Shown: positions 1 to 4,251 of the stretch, one piece after another
How positions within the stretch are numbered: position 1 is the first letter of the stretch
How the letters are laid out: every line of letters begins with the position of its first letter
NCBI GenBank assembly: GCA_030608125.1
Contig: JAUWEU010000031.1
Span: 1 to 8,030, forward strand
DNA length: 8,030 bases
Source: Dehalococcoidia bacterium
GTDB taxonomy: Bacteria > Chloroflexota > Dehalococcoidia > Dehalococcoidales > W498
Reading direction: 5' to 3'
Translations under genes and position numbers: made by a program
Notes under the pieces: model-generated
What the model saw: only the letters and a program-made list of their open reading frames with translations
Told to the model about the DNA's origin: nothing
Databases searched by the model: none

Positions 1-128
1 TCCTCTCCCTCCCAGGCAGAATATAGCCAGGTAGAAACACCACCTGAGCTTAAGAACTCTTGCAGTTCCTTAGCCAGGGTATAGGCAGCTTCAATCATAG
101 GGTGATAGAGAATGCCAACTCTTTTCAC
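1..128 (-). CDS. nadK: NAD kinase, N-terminal fragment (runs off the left edge)
   Basis: The minus strand reads about 42 codons without a stop. The start of the product, VKRVGILYHPMIEAAYTLAK, followed by a helix and a VSTWLYSAW strand, fits the first beta-alpha-beta unit of bacterial NAD kinases, where a VGI(V/L)xHP strand opens the ATP-NAD kinase fold. The enzyme phosphorylates NAD to NADP in the cytosol. The diagnostic GGDGT motif lies further in and is outside the window, so the call rests on the N-terminus alone. The start is uncertain: GTG at 128 gives the family-like N-terminus, while an in-frame GTG at 149 would add seven residues. Neither has a well-spaced Shine-Dalgarno sequence. A good promoter lies just upstream and the gene diverges from the ArsA-type gene. 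Bases 1-2 are part of an incomplete codon. Confidence 0.68.
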   Translation of the reverse strand, partial: MKRVGILYHPMIEAAYTLAKELQEFLSSGGVSTWLYSAWEGE

Positions 129-173
129 AACGATAAGCCGCTTTCTCACCAGAAAACCACATGAGGTAAATGA

Positions 174-202
174 AGTGTAACATTGGCATATTGAGGTGTC
201 AA
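174..202 (-). promoter_or_regulatory. Sigma-70-type promoter for the NAD kinase gene
   Basis: On the minus strand a perfect -35 box TTGACA (202-197) is followed after exactly 17 bp by TACACT (179-174), which matches the -10 consensus at four of six positions. The predicted transcription start is near 167, leaving a leader of about 18 or 39 nt depending on the NAD kinase start used. It is read by eye and not tested. Confidence 0.6.
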
Positions 203-224
203 GGTTAATCTCAAGGCTATGTGC

Positions 225-253
225 TTGCCAGGGGAACTCTAACGGACTACAAT
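225..253 (+). promoter_or_regulatory. Sigma-70-type promoter for the ArsA-type operon
   Basis: TTGCCA (225-230, five of six matches) and TACAAT (248-253, five of six) are separated by the ideal 17 bp. The predicted start of transcription is near 260, so the leader is only about 16 nt and begins directly before the Shine-Dalgarno sequence at 264-268. The -35 box lies only 22 bp from that of the divergent NAD kinase promoter, so the two may compete or share a regulator. Confidence 0.6.
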
Positions 254-263
254 ATGGAGATAC

Positions 264-268
264 GGAGG
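264..268 (+). promoter_or_regulatory. Ribosome binding site deciding a GTG start
   Basis: GGAGG lies 7 nt before the GTG at 276. It supports that codon as the start, and the next residues RVILYMGKGG run straight into the P-loop as expected for this family. Confidence 0.8.
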
Positions 269-275
269 CATTAGC

Positions 276-1463
276 GTGAGAGTTATTCTATATATGGGGA
301 AGGGAGGGGTGGGAAAAACCACAGTTGCTGCCGCCTCTGCCTTGCGTTCAGCAGAGCTGGGTTACAAAACCATTATCCTCAGCACTGATAGCGCTCACAG
401 CCTGGCTGATTCCTTTGACCTTGCCCTCGGGGATGAACCCCGACCTATCATTCCTAACCTTTGGGGACAGGAACCAGAAATATCACACACCTTAGAAACT
501 CGCTGGGGCATTATCCAGGAGTGGATGTCAGCCCTCTTGGCTTGGCGAGGGATGAAGGAAGTAGTGGCTGATGAGATGGCTGTTCTTCCTGGAATGGAGG
601 AATTGGCAAACCTGTTGTATATTGTTGACTACTATCGGAGCGGGCAATATGATGTCATCGTTGTGGATTGTGCTCCCACCGGGGAAACATTGCGCTTCCT
701 TGCTTTCCCTGAGGTATTACACTGGTGGATGGAAAAGATGTTTCCCATTGGTCGTAGGGCAGCTAGTGTAGTGCACCCCTTTGTCAAAGCACTAACAAAC
801 ATACCCATGCCCGATGACGAGGTCTTCGCCTCAGCGGAGAACTTATATTCCGAACTTAATGAAATACGGGCTATCCTCGGCAATCAAGATGTGACCACAG
901 TGCGCCTGGTGGTCAACCCTGAGAAGATGGTAATCAAGGAAGCACAGCGCACCTTTACCTATCTTAACCTCTATGGTTATCTCACCGACCTCATTATCTG
1001 TAATCGTGTTATCCCCGATAAAGTAGATGACCAGTATTTTAGCTTCTGGAAAGAGAGCCAGAGCAAATATTATGGGGTGATTGAGGAGTGCTTTGCTCCC
1101 CTTCCCATCTCGGTCATACCCCTTCTTGACCGGGAGGTGGTAGGCATTCCCATGCTTGAAGTTATAGCTGATGCCCTCTACCGGGAAGACGACCCCACTA
1201 GGCTTTTCTTTCAGGGGCAGGTTCAAGATTTGCAGAAAGAGGATGCGCACTACATTCTTACCTTGTCTCTCCCTCTCGTTGAAAAGGGAGACATTTCTCT
1301 GATGCAGAGCGGTAATGAACTCATCATTCGGGTAGGAAACTTCAAACGGAATATCATCCTCCCCCATACCTTGGTTGGTTTAGCTGCTACCAAAGCCAGA
1401 TTTGATGGGGGTAAGCTAAGAATCCAGTTTGACCGACGGGAAGGAGGTGAAAGGCATGGCTGA
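276..1463 (+). CDS. ArsA/GET3-family ATPase with C-terminal HSP20-like domain
   Basis: This is a 395-residue cytosolic ATPase of the ArsA/GET3 branch of the SIMIBI P-loop class. The deviant Walker A motif GKGGVGKTT is at residues 8-16, with the signature lysine K9. Switch I is STDSAHSLADSF (36-47) and switch II is DCAPTGETLR (131-140). An adenine-loop-like NRVIP is at 243-247. Residues from about 325 to 386 form beta-rich sequence ending in KLRIQF, matching the alpha-crystallin-like ArsA_HSP20 domain of many bacterial ArsA homologues. There is no CxxC pair like the zinc site of GET3, and the cysteines at 132, 242 and 272 are scattered, so arsenite binding is not supported. No arsB, arsC or arsR is nearby. 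A role as a dimeric nucleotide-driven chaperone or targeting factor is inferred; the client is unknown. The start is GTG with a strong ribosome binding site. The 3' end overlaps the next gene by 8 bp. Confidence 0.88.
   Translation: MRVILYMGKGGVGKTTVAAASALRSAELGYKTIILSTDSAHSLADSFDLALGDEPRPIIPNLWGQEPEISHTLETRWGIIQEWMSALLAWRGMKEVVADEMAVLPGMEELANLLYIVDYYRSGQYDVIVVDCAPTGETLRFLAFPEVLHWWMEKMFPIGRRAASVVHPFVKALTNIPMPDDEVFASAENLYSELNEIRAILGNQDVTTVRLVVNPEKMVIKEAQRTFTYLNLYGYLTDLIICNRVIPDKVDDQYFSFWKESQSKYYGVIEECFAPLPISVIPLLDREVVGIPMLEVIADALYREDDPTRLFFQGQVQDLQKEDAHYILTLSLPLVEKGDISLMQSGNELIIRVGNFKRNIILPHTLVGLAATKARFDGGKLRIQFDRREGGERHG
1441..1450 (+). promoter_or_regulatory. Near-perfect ribosome binding site inside the end of the ArsA-type gene
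   Basis: AAGGAGGTGA, complementary to the 16S 3' end over its full length, sits with GGAGG 8 nt before ATG 1456. It decides the start of the downstream small gene in favour of 1456 over an in-frame ATG at 1429, which has no such site. Confidence 0.8.
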
Positions 1464-1680
1464 AAAAGTTTTTGAAATTGAGTATCACCCGGGAGAGGAG
1501 GTAGTATTGCACTTCAAAGCACCAATACTCTCCGTTGTGCCTGAGGCAACGGGTCATTTCAGAACAGCCCATAAAGAATTGCTATTAGCTCTTCGCAGCT
1601 TGCTTGATAAGGCAATAGAGCGAGCCGAGGAAGCCGAAAAGACCCAAGCCGAGGAAAGAACCAAAATAGAGGTTGAGTGA
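1456..1680 (+). CDS. Small acidic helical protein coupled to the ArsA-type ATPase
   Basis: The product has 74 residues and no domain I can name. The first 30 residues alternate hydrophobic and polar positions (FEIEYHPGEEVVLHFKAP), suggesting beta strands. Residues from about 33 to 66 form a long amphipathic helix rich in leucine, glutamate and alanine, likely a coiled coil. The tail is charged (TQAEERTKIEVE). There is no signal peptide or membrane segment. The start overlaps the last 8 bp of the ATPase gene and has a very strong ribosome binding site, so the two are translationally coupled and probably made together. An accessory or partner role for the ATPase is inferred from this coupling only. 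The beta-then-helix layout could mimic a client or cap of the HSP20-like domain. It does not resemble ArsD or any metallochaperone, because it has no cysteine. Confidence 0.75.
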   Translation: MAEKVFEIEYHPGEEVVLHFKAPILSVVPEATGHFRTAHKELLLALRSLLDKAIERAEEAEKTQAEERTKIEVE

Positions 1681-1732
1681 GTAAAAACCAAGCTCTTAAC
1701 TTACTAACCTTACTCCCTTTTCTGGTTCATCG

Positions 1733-1828
1733 TCAGCATGATTGCATAAGGAGGAGGACTAAACCGACACAAAGGATAAGGACACCAATTCCCAATAAGA
1801 TATACAGGGTGCGAAGGCGTTGGTTCAT
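1733..1828 (-). CDS. 31-residue single-helix membrane peptide
   Basis: A short frame encodes a basic N-terminus (MNQRLRT) followed by about 22 uninterrupted hydrophobic residues (YILLGIGVLILCVGLVLLLM) and the tail QSC. This is the layout of a small membrane protein with its N-terminus inside by the positive-inside rule. AAGGAG (1840-1835) lies 6 nt before the ATG, an excellent ribosome binding site. The start codon overlaps the stop of the 43-residue frame as ATGA, which indicates translational coupling. I do not recognise a family. Its place after the DUF5652 membrane protein suggests a small membrane-protein operon. It could instead be a chance hydrophobic frame, but the ribosome binding site and the overlap together argue against this. 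Confidence 0.5.
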   Translation of the reverse strand: MNQRLRTLYILLGIGVLILCVGLVLLLMQSC

Positions 1829-1956
1829 TTCTTACTCCTTCGCCTTCTGCCCTCTACCCTTATCTTCTGCTTGTCATCAGCAATCTTCATCAGCCGTTTT
1901 ATTGCCCTGCCCGACTTAAACCTATTTAGATTAACAAAGCCCCTGGTTCTGTTCAT
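1825..1956 (-). CDS. 43-residue highly basic small protein (hypothetical)
   Basis: The frame runs from ATG at 1956 to a TGA overlapping the next ATG. Seventeen of 43 residues are lysine or arginine and the C-terminus is GRRRRSKK, so nucleic-acid or anionic-lipid binding is conceivable, but no family is recognised. Upstream there is only a weak GGGG (1966-1963) about 6 nt from the start, so initiation may depend on translation of the DUF5652 gene, whose stop is 36 bp upstream. The first eight codons fall in a 31-bp duplication whose other copy lies between rmuC and the DUF5652 gene. An in-frame ATG at 1890 is a possible shorter start. Whether this is a true gene or only a leader for the downstream membrane peptide is open. 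Confidence 0.38.
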   Translation of the reverse strand: MNRTRGFVNLNRFKSGRAIKRLMKIADDKQKIRVEGRRRRSKK

Positions 1957-1963
1957 TGGCTAC
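1933..1963 (-). repeat. 31-bp degenerate direct duplication, copy 1
   Basis: Compared with 2257-2287, this stretch matches at 26 of 31 positions without gaps, and all five differences are transitions. Read on the minus strand, both copies contain an ATG followed by codons for (N/D)RTRGFV. This copy opens the 43-residue frame. Confidence 0.7.
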
Positions 1964-1992
1964 CCCAACAACCTTAAAGATGGTTGAGATTA

Positions 1993-2208
1993 CTACTCCT
2001 TTCGGCTAAAGGCGAAGATATATATTATCTCTAGTATTCCCAATGTATTAACTATGAACAGGACTATAAACCAAACCAAGTGCCCGTTCTTGCCAGCCCG
2101 CCACAGGGCTACACCCTTCCACGCCATTGACCAAACGACAGCTAGAGATGTTACCAGCCACATTACGGCTAAATTTGGAAAGAATGGACAGACCCAATCT
2201 ATTGGCAT
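1993..2208 (-). CDS. DUF5652-family small membrane protein
   Basis: The 71-residue product has two membrane segments, about residues 13-30 and 46-67. Between them is the hallmark stretch WKGVALWRAGKNGHLVWF, and the second helix carries NTLGILEIIYIF. From memory of the family this agrees with DUF5652, a widespread short membrane protein of unknown function. The loop between the helices is basic (R37, K40), placing it in the cytosol, so both termini should face outward. The start is supported by AAGGAG (2221-2216) 7 nt before ATG 2208. A probable extended -10 element precedes it. It lies 75 bp after rmuC and may also be reached by transcription from that gene. The tail ends FAFSRKE and includes an AAAGGAG sequence at the stop, which might help initiate the next small frame. 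Confidence 0.75.
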   Translation of the reverse strand: MPIDWVCPFFPNLAVMWLVTSLAVVWSMAWKGVALWRAGKNGHLVWFIVLFIVNTLGILEIIYIFAFSRKE

Positions 2209-2230
2209 TTTTCATCTCCTTTTTGTGGCT

Positions 2231-2239
2231 ATCATACCA
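2231..2239 (-). promoter_or_regulatory. Candidate extended -10 promoter for the DUF5652 gene
   Basis: The minus strand reads TGG (2239-2237) directly followed by TATGAT (2236-2231). This fits an extended -10 element (TGn plus five of six -10 matches). No convincing -35 box is seen at 16-18 bp. The predicted transcript start near 2224 would put the ribosome binding site at the very 5' end, as at the ArsA-type promoter. Confidence 0.4.
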
Positions 2240-2256
2240 TATTTGGGATATCAGCG

Positions 2257-2287
2257 AACAAAGCCTCTGGTTCTATCCATTAGTTAC
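2257..2287 (-). repeat. 31-bp degenerate direct duplication, copy 2
   Basis: This is the partner of 1933-1963. It starts on the last bases of rmuC (stop at 2286-2284) and fills the rmuC-DUF5652 spacer. Here the ATG (2280-2278) opens only a nine-codon frame, MDRTRGFVR, that ends at 2251. It therefore looks like a decayed or partial copy of the 5' end of the 43-residue gene, or like a shared regulatory sequence. Confidence 0.65.
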
Positions 2288-3252
2288 TTATCCTCATTGC
2301 CTGTATGAGTGTCTCCTTCTGGTAATTCTTCAACCTGAGTTTCACCACTAAGGAGTTCTAACCTGCCGCTGAGTCTGGTTAATTTAGTTTCAGCCTCAGT
2401 ATGTTTTTTGGCAGCGTTATAGATGTGCCTGCCTATTAGCTCATAATCCTCCTGAAAACCCTGGAGTTCACCCTTGAGACGCTCCAGCTGCCCGAGTATT
2501 TCCCGGGCGAATTTTTCAACTTGCAATCCCTTCAGCCCAAGTACAATAGCTTGCAAGTAAGCATAAAAGGTATTCGGTGATACCAAAAATACCCTCTTCT
2601 GACGGCAATACGAATATATGTCACTTTCTTCACTAGGTTGGGAAGCTCGGACAACCGTCTCGTAATAGAGATTTTCGGCAGGAATATATAGCAGGGCAAA
2701 GTCAAATGTGCCTTCATCAGGCTGGATATATTGGCTCACATCCTCAATATGCTTCTTAATGGTACGGGTGAATTGCCTTCGTAAGCGAGTTTGTTCCTCT
2801 TGAGATTGAGTGGTAACCATTCGCTCGAAATCCTGCAGGGGAAATGGAAACTTAGCATCAATAGGGACTAAATTTTCGCCAACTCGCACCACTGCGTCCA
2901 CAGTTTTACCGTTTTGAAATCTGTATTGAAGAGAATAAGAGCCTGAGAAATGGTTCATCAGCAGAGTCTCCAGTCCAACTTCACCAAATTCACCTCTGAA
3001 CTTGGGGGCGCGCAGCGCCTCTTGTAAGCTGGAAATGCTCTTAGCCACCTCCTCAATATCCTTTGTCCTCTTGGTCAATTCGCCTAATCGCTCTCGTAGG
3101 TCGCCAAAAACTCCCACGCTGCCTTCTACCTTTTCTCCCACCATCTTGGATAAGGTCTCACCCTGCTCTTTCCACCTCTGCCGCCCTCTAAACCTATCCC
3201 AAACAAAGAAGCCAACCAGAATCACTAGAAGGGCAATTATCACAATTTCCAT
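2284..3252 (-). CDS. rmuC: DNA recombination protein RmuC
   Basis: The product of 322 residues belongs to the RmuC family, predicted to have a PD-(D/E)XK nuclease-like core and linked genetically to limiting recombination at inverted repeats. Residues 2-18 form an N-terminal membrane anchor, and 24-80 are a charged, probably coiled-coil region. The RmuC core starts with LRAPKFRGEFGEVGLETLL (80-98) and continues through VPIDAKFPF (129-137), IPAENLYYE (190-198) and VFLVSPNTFYAYLQAI (221-236). Residues 245-302 are helical and coiled-coil-like, and the tail is acidic. It is shorter than the E. coli protein (about 475 residues), mainly because the coiled-coil segments are shorter. ATG 3252 is preferred because GGAG lies 6 nt upstream. 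A TTG at 3264 would add four residues but has its purine run too close. The promoter appears to lie in repeat copy A. Confidence 0.9.
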   Translation of the reverse strand: MEIVIIALLVILVGFFVWDRFRGRQRWKEQGETLSKMVGEKVEGSVGVFGDLRERLGELTKRTKDIEEVAKSISSLQEALRAPKFRGEFGEVGLETLLMNHFSGSYSLQYRFQNGKTVDAVVRVGENLVPIDAKFPFPLQDFERMVTTQSQEEQTRLRRQFTRTIKKHIEDVSQYIQPDEGTFDFALLYIPAENLYYETVVRASQPSEESDIYSYCRQKRVFLVSPNTFYAYLQAIVLGLKGLQVEKFAREILGQLERLKGELQGFQEDYELIGRHIYNAAKKHTEAETKLTRLSGRLELLSGETQVEELPEGDTHTGNEDK

Positions 3253-3304
3253 TGTTATCTCCAAGTGCCTCCCTTGGGCTTTCTATCAGTAACTCCTTAA
3301 CTCT

Positions 3305-3310
3305 ATTATA
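3305..3310 (-). promoter_or_regulatory. TATAAT -10 box upstream of rmuC, within repeat copy A
   Basis: The minus strand has a perfect -10 hexamer nine bases in from the left end of the repeat, with the predicted start near 3298 and a leader of about 46 nt to rmuC. The sequence 17 bp upstream (TTCTTT) is a poor -35, so this promoter would need an activator or another sigma contact. Confidence 0.45.
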
Positions 3311-3379
3311 ATCACAAATCAACTAGAAAAGAAGCCATTTATTAAGGGAAGGTTGAAAGATATTAATCTAATGGGGTGT

Positions 3380-3404
3380 CTGAGAGGGGCGAAGCCCCTC
3401 TCAG
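3380..3404. repeat. Perfect hairpin with GAA loop in repeat copy A
   Basis: CTGAGAGGGGC (3380-3390) pairs completely with GCCCCTCTCAG (3394-3404) around a three-base loop, GAA on the plus strand and TTC on the minus strand. There is no T-run on either side, so it is not a standard intrinsic terminator. Confidence 0.8.
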
Positions 3405-3415
3405 TAAATTATCAT

Positions 3416-3430
3416 CCCCTTATCAAGGGG
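3416..3430. repeat. Short second hairpin in repeat copy A
   Basis: CCCCTT (3416-3421) pairs with AAGGGG (3425-3430) around ATC. It holds the same place as the much longer 12-bp hairpin of copy B, so the presence of a hairpin here is kept while its sequence is not. Confidence 0.65.
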
Positions 3431-3509
3431 AAGGAGATAAAGGGGGTGAGGTTGATAAATAGTCCGAACCCCCGTTCATTTCACTACTTGCCCTCTCCAA
3501 ATCTGGGTT

Positions 3510-3764
3510 TTAGCGATAAGCCTCTCGGCGGTGTCTTACTCGCATCACTCGAACTGCCATAGCCTTGTCATCGATTTCGTAGATGACCCGATAATCTGCA
3601 ATACGGATTCTCCAATCCCTTTCCGAGCCAGTAATCTTTCTACAACCGGTGGGTCTTGGATTTTCAGCCAGACCCTTAATATGGCTGATGACCCGCTGGA
3701 AATCCTCGGCTGACAGCCGTTTAAGGTTCCTCTCAGCCGCCCGCTCAAGATAGACCTTATGCAC
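3510..3764 (-). CDS. RelE/ParE-family toxin of a type II toxin-antitoxin pair
   Basis: The 84-residue product has the RelE/ParE fold order: an opening strand (KVYLERAAERNLKRL), two helices to about residue 36, then the basic sheet DWRIRIADYRVIYEID (50-65) and the C-terminal strand VRVMRVRHRREAYR (71-84). R52, R54, R59, R80 and Y83 are in positions comparable to the basic and tyrosine residues used by RelE mRNA interferases, so ribosome-dependent mRNA cleavage is the likely activity. ParE-like gyrase poisoning cannot be excluded. The start is GTG at 3764, overlapping the end of the antitoxin gene by 8 bp, which indicates translational coupling. There is no strong ribosome binding site of its own. 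No truncation is seen, so it should be functional. Confidence 0.87.
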   Translation of the reverse strand: MHKVYLERAAERNLKRLSAEDFQRVISHIKGLAENPRPTGCRKITGSERDWRIRIADYRVIYEIDDKAMAVRVMRVRHRREAYR

Positions 3765-3966
3765 CCGGACTATACTCTCTAAGGAAATCTTCTAGAGTCC
3801 TGAACTTTAGCGGCTTCTTGCGCAGCTTCTCCAGAGCCTTCAGGTCTTCAACATCTTCCAGGCGCTCCAGCATCTCCTGATATTCTTTCATATCAATGAT
3901 AACTGCTGCTGGTTTACCATCCCTGAGGATGACCTCAGGACTCCTCTTTCTTGCTTTTGCTTTCAT
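3757..3966 (-). CDS. Phd/YefM-like antitoxin
   Basis: The 69-residue product from ATG 3966 contains the core typical of Phd/YefM antitoxins, PEVILRDGKPAAVIIDMKEY (10-29), followed by a charged helix (QEMLERLEDVEDLKALEKL) and a C-terminal toxin-wrapping segment (KFRTLEDFLREYSPGA). The usual N-terminal DNA-binding part, normally about 20 residues that include the (S/T)xxEAR helix, is reduced to MKAKARKRS. Extending in frame to TTG 4008 adds 14 residues that do not restore it. It is therefore a short subtype, and how it autoregulates is unclear. It precedes and overlaps the toxin gene, the standard order. A TATAAT box in repeat copy B (4029-4024) is the best promoter candidate. The ribosome binding site for ATG 3966 is weak, so the start is uncertain. 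Confidence 0.8.
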   Translation of the reverse strand: MKAKARKRSPEVILRDGKPAAVIIDMKEYQEMLERLEDVEDLKALEKLRKKPLKFRTLEDFLREYSPGA

Positions 3967-4023
3967 GGATTTTAATTTCCAAACCCTTCCGCTGACTTTC
4001 CCAATCAATAGCTACTTAACTCC

Positions 4024-4029
4024 ATTATA
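4024..4029 (-). promoter_or_regulatory. TATAAT -10 box upstream of the antitoxin, within repeat copy B
   Basis: This perfect -10 hexamer on the minus strand lies at the same offset inside the repeat as the one before rmuC in copy A. The start of transcription would be near 4017. The -35 region is poor. Confidence 0.45.
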
Positions 4030-4098
4030 CACCATCAATCAACTAGAAAAGAAGCTGTTTATTAAGGGAAGGTTGAAAGATATTAATCTAAAGGGGTG

Positions 4099-4124
4099 TT
4101 TGAGAGGGGCGAAGCCCCTTCAAA
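4099..4124. repeat. Bulged hairpin with GAA loop in repeat copy B
   Basis: TTTGA plus AGGGGC (with a bulged G at 4104) pairs with GCCCCT plus TCAAA around GAA (4111-4113). Relative to copy A, the C-G pair 3380/3404 has become T-A (4100/4123), a compensatory change. Confidence 0.65.
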
Positions 4125-4134
4125 AACAATCCCT

Positions 4135-4160
4135 CCCCCTCTCCTTTGAAGGAGAGGGGG
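4135..4160. repeat. 12-bp inverted repeat in repeat copy B
   Basis: CCCCCTCTCCTT pairs perfectly with AAGGAGAGGGGG across a central TG. In a folded molecule the last pairs would open to give about 10 bp with a TTTGAA loop. No T-run follows on the plus strand. On the minus strand TTTTT follows about 8 nt later, which is too distant for a confident terminator. Confidence 0.75.
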
Positions 4161-4201
4161 ATTAAGGGGGTGAGGTTGATAAGCAATCTCAAAGACGACC
4201 A

Positions 4202-4231
4202 TTGCTCATCATAAGTAGTATCGCCTATAAT
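4202..4231 (+). promoter_or_regulatory. Promoter of the methyltransferase-transporter operon
   Basis: A perfect TATAAT (4226-4231) follows TTGCTC (4202-4207, three of six matches) at 18 bp. The predicted transcript start is near 4238. This argues against the in-frame TTG at 4231, which overlaps the -10 box, and for ATG 4252 as the methyltransferase start. Confidence 0.6.
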
Positions 4232-4251
4232 TGGCTAATTCAGGTGCGGAA

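Larger units (their letters stand above)
3297..3458. repeat. Dispersed non-coding repeat, copy A
   Basis: This 162-bp element is a direct repeat of 4016-4182. Over an ungapped 81-bp core (3319-3399 against 4039-4119) I count four differences. The copies also share the left end, TTAACTC plus ATTATA, and the right end AGGGGGTGAGGTTGATAA. Copy A contains two hairpins (3380-3404 and 3416-3430) and a leftward TATAAT. Short frames inside it (GCLRGAKPL-type peptides) are judged not to be genes. It lies between the toxin stop and rmuC, where it could act both as an mRNA end for the toxin-antitoxin operon and as a promoter for rmuC. Confidence 0.85.
4016..4182. repeat. Dispersed non-coding repeat, copy B
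   Basis: This 167-bp direct copy of 3297-3458 lies in the spacer between the divergent antitoxin and methyltransferase genes, which holds no other gene. It contains a leftward TATAAT, a bulged 11-bp hairpin (4099-4124) and a 12-bp hairpin (4135-4160). Together with copy A it brackets the toxin-antitoxin pair. No open frame of credible coding quality, terminal inverted repeat or clear target-site duplication was found. Confidence 0.85.

Noticed and set aside
843..1367. Minus-strand open frame of 174 codons inside the ArsA-type gene
   Set aside because: It is antisense to a well-supported gene, its product has no recognisable motif, and it has no promoter or ribosome binding site. It is a codon-usage shadow.
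1677..1919. Plus-strand open frame of 80 codons after the 74-residue gene
   Set aside because: Composition is unlike a protein (rich in arginine, serine and cysteine without pattern), it has no good ribosome binding site, and it is antisense to the two better-supported minus-strand small frames.
2251..2280. Nine-codon minus-strand frame MDRTRGFVR between rmuC and the DUF5652 gene
   Set aside because: It is too short and has no ribosome binding site; it is better described as part of the 31-bp duplication.
3380..3430. Hairpins of the repeat as intrinsic terminators
   Set aside because: No run of T follows the stems closely on either strand. Factor-dependent or 3'-end-stabilising roles stay possible, but a terminator call is not supported.
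3353..3562. Plus-strand frame of 69 codons starting with MKDINLMGCLRGAKPL
   Set aside because: It lies in repeat copy A, has no ribosome binding site, and runs antisense into the toxin gene. The similar peptide from copy B (3896-4165) diverges at the hairpin, where base loss shifts the frame, so the repeat is not coding.
3297..4182. The two repeats as a CRISPR array or an insertion sequence
   Set aside because: There are only two long copies separated by two genes, with no regular spacers, transposase or terminal inverted repeats.
4231..4251. TTG 4231 as start of the methyltransferase
   Set aside because: The TTG overlaps the last base of a perfect -10 box and has no ribosome binding site; ATG 4252 fits both the promoter and the AGGTG site.
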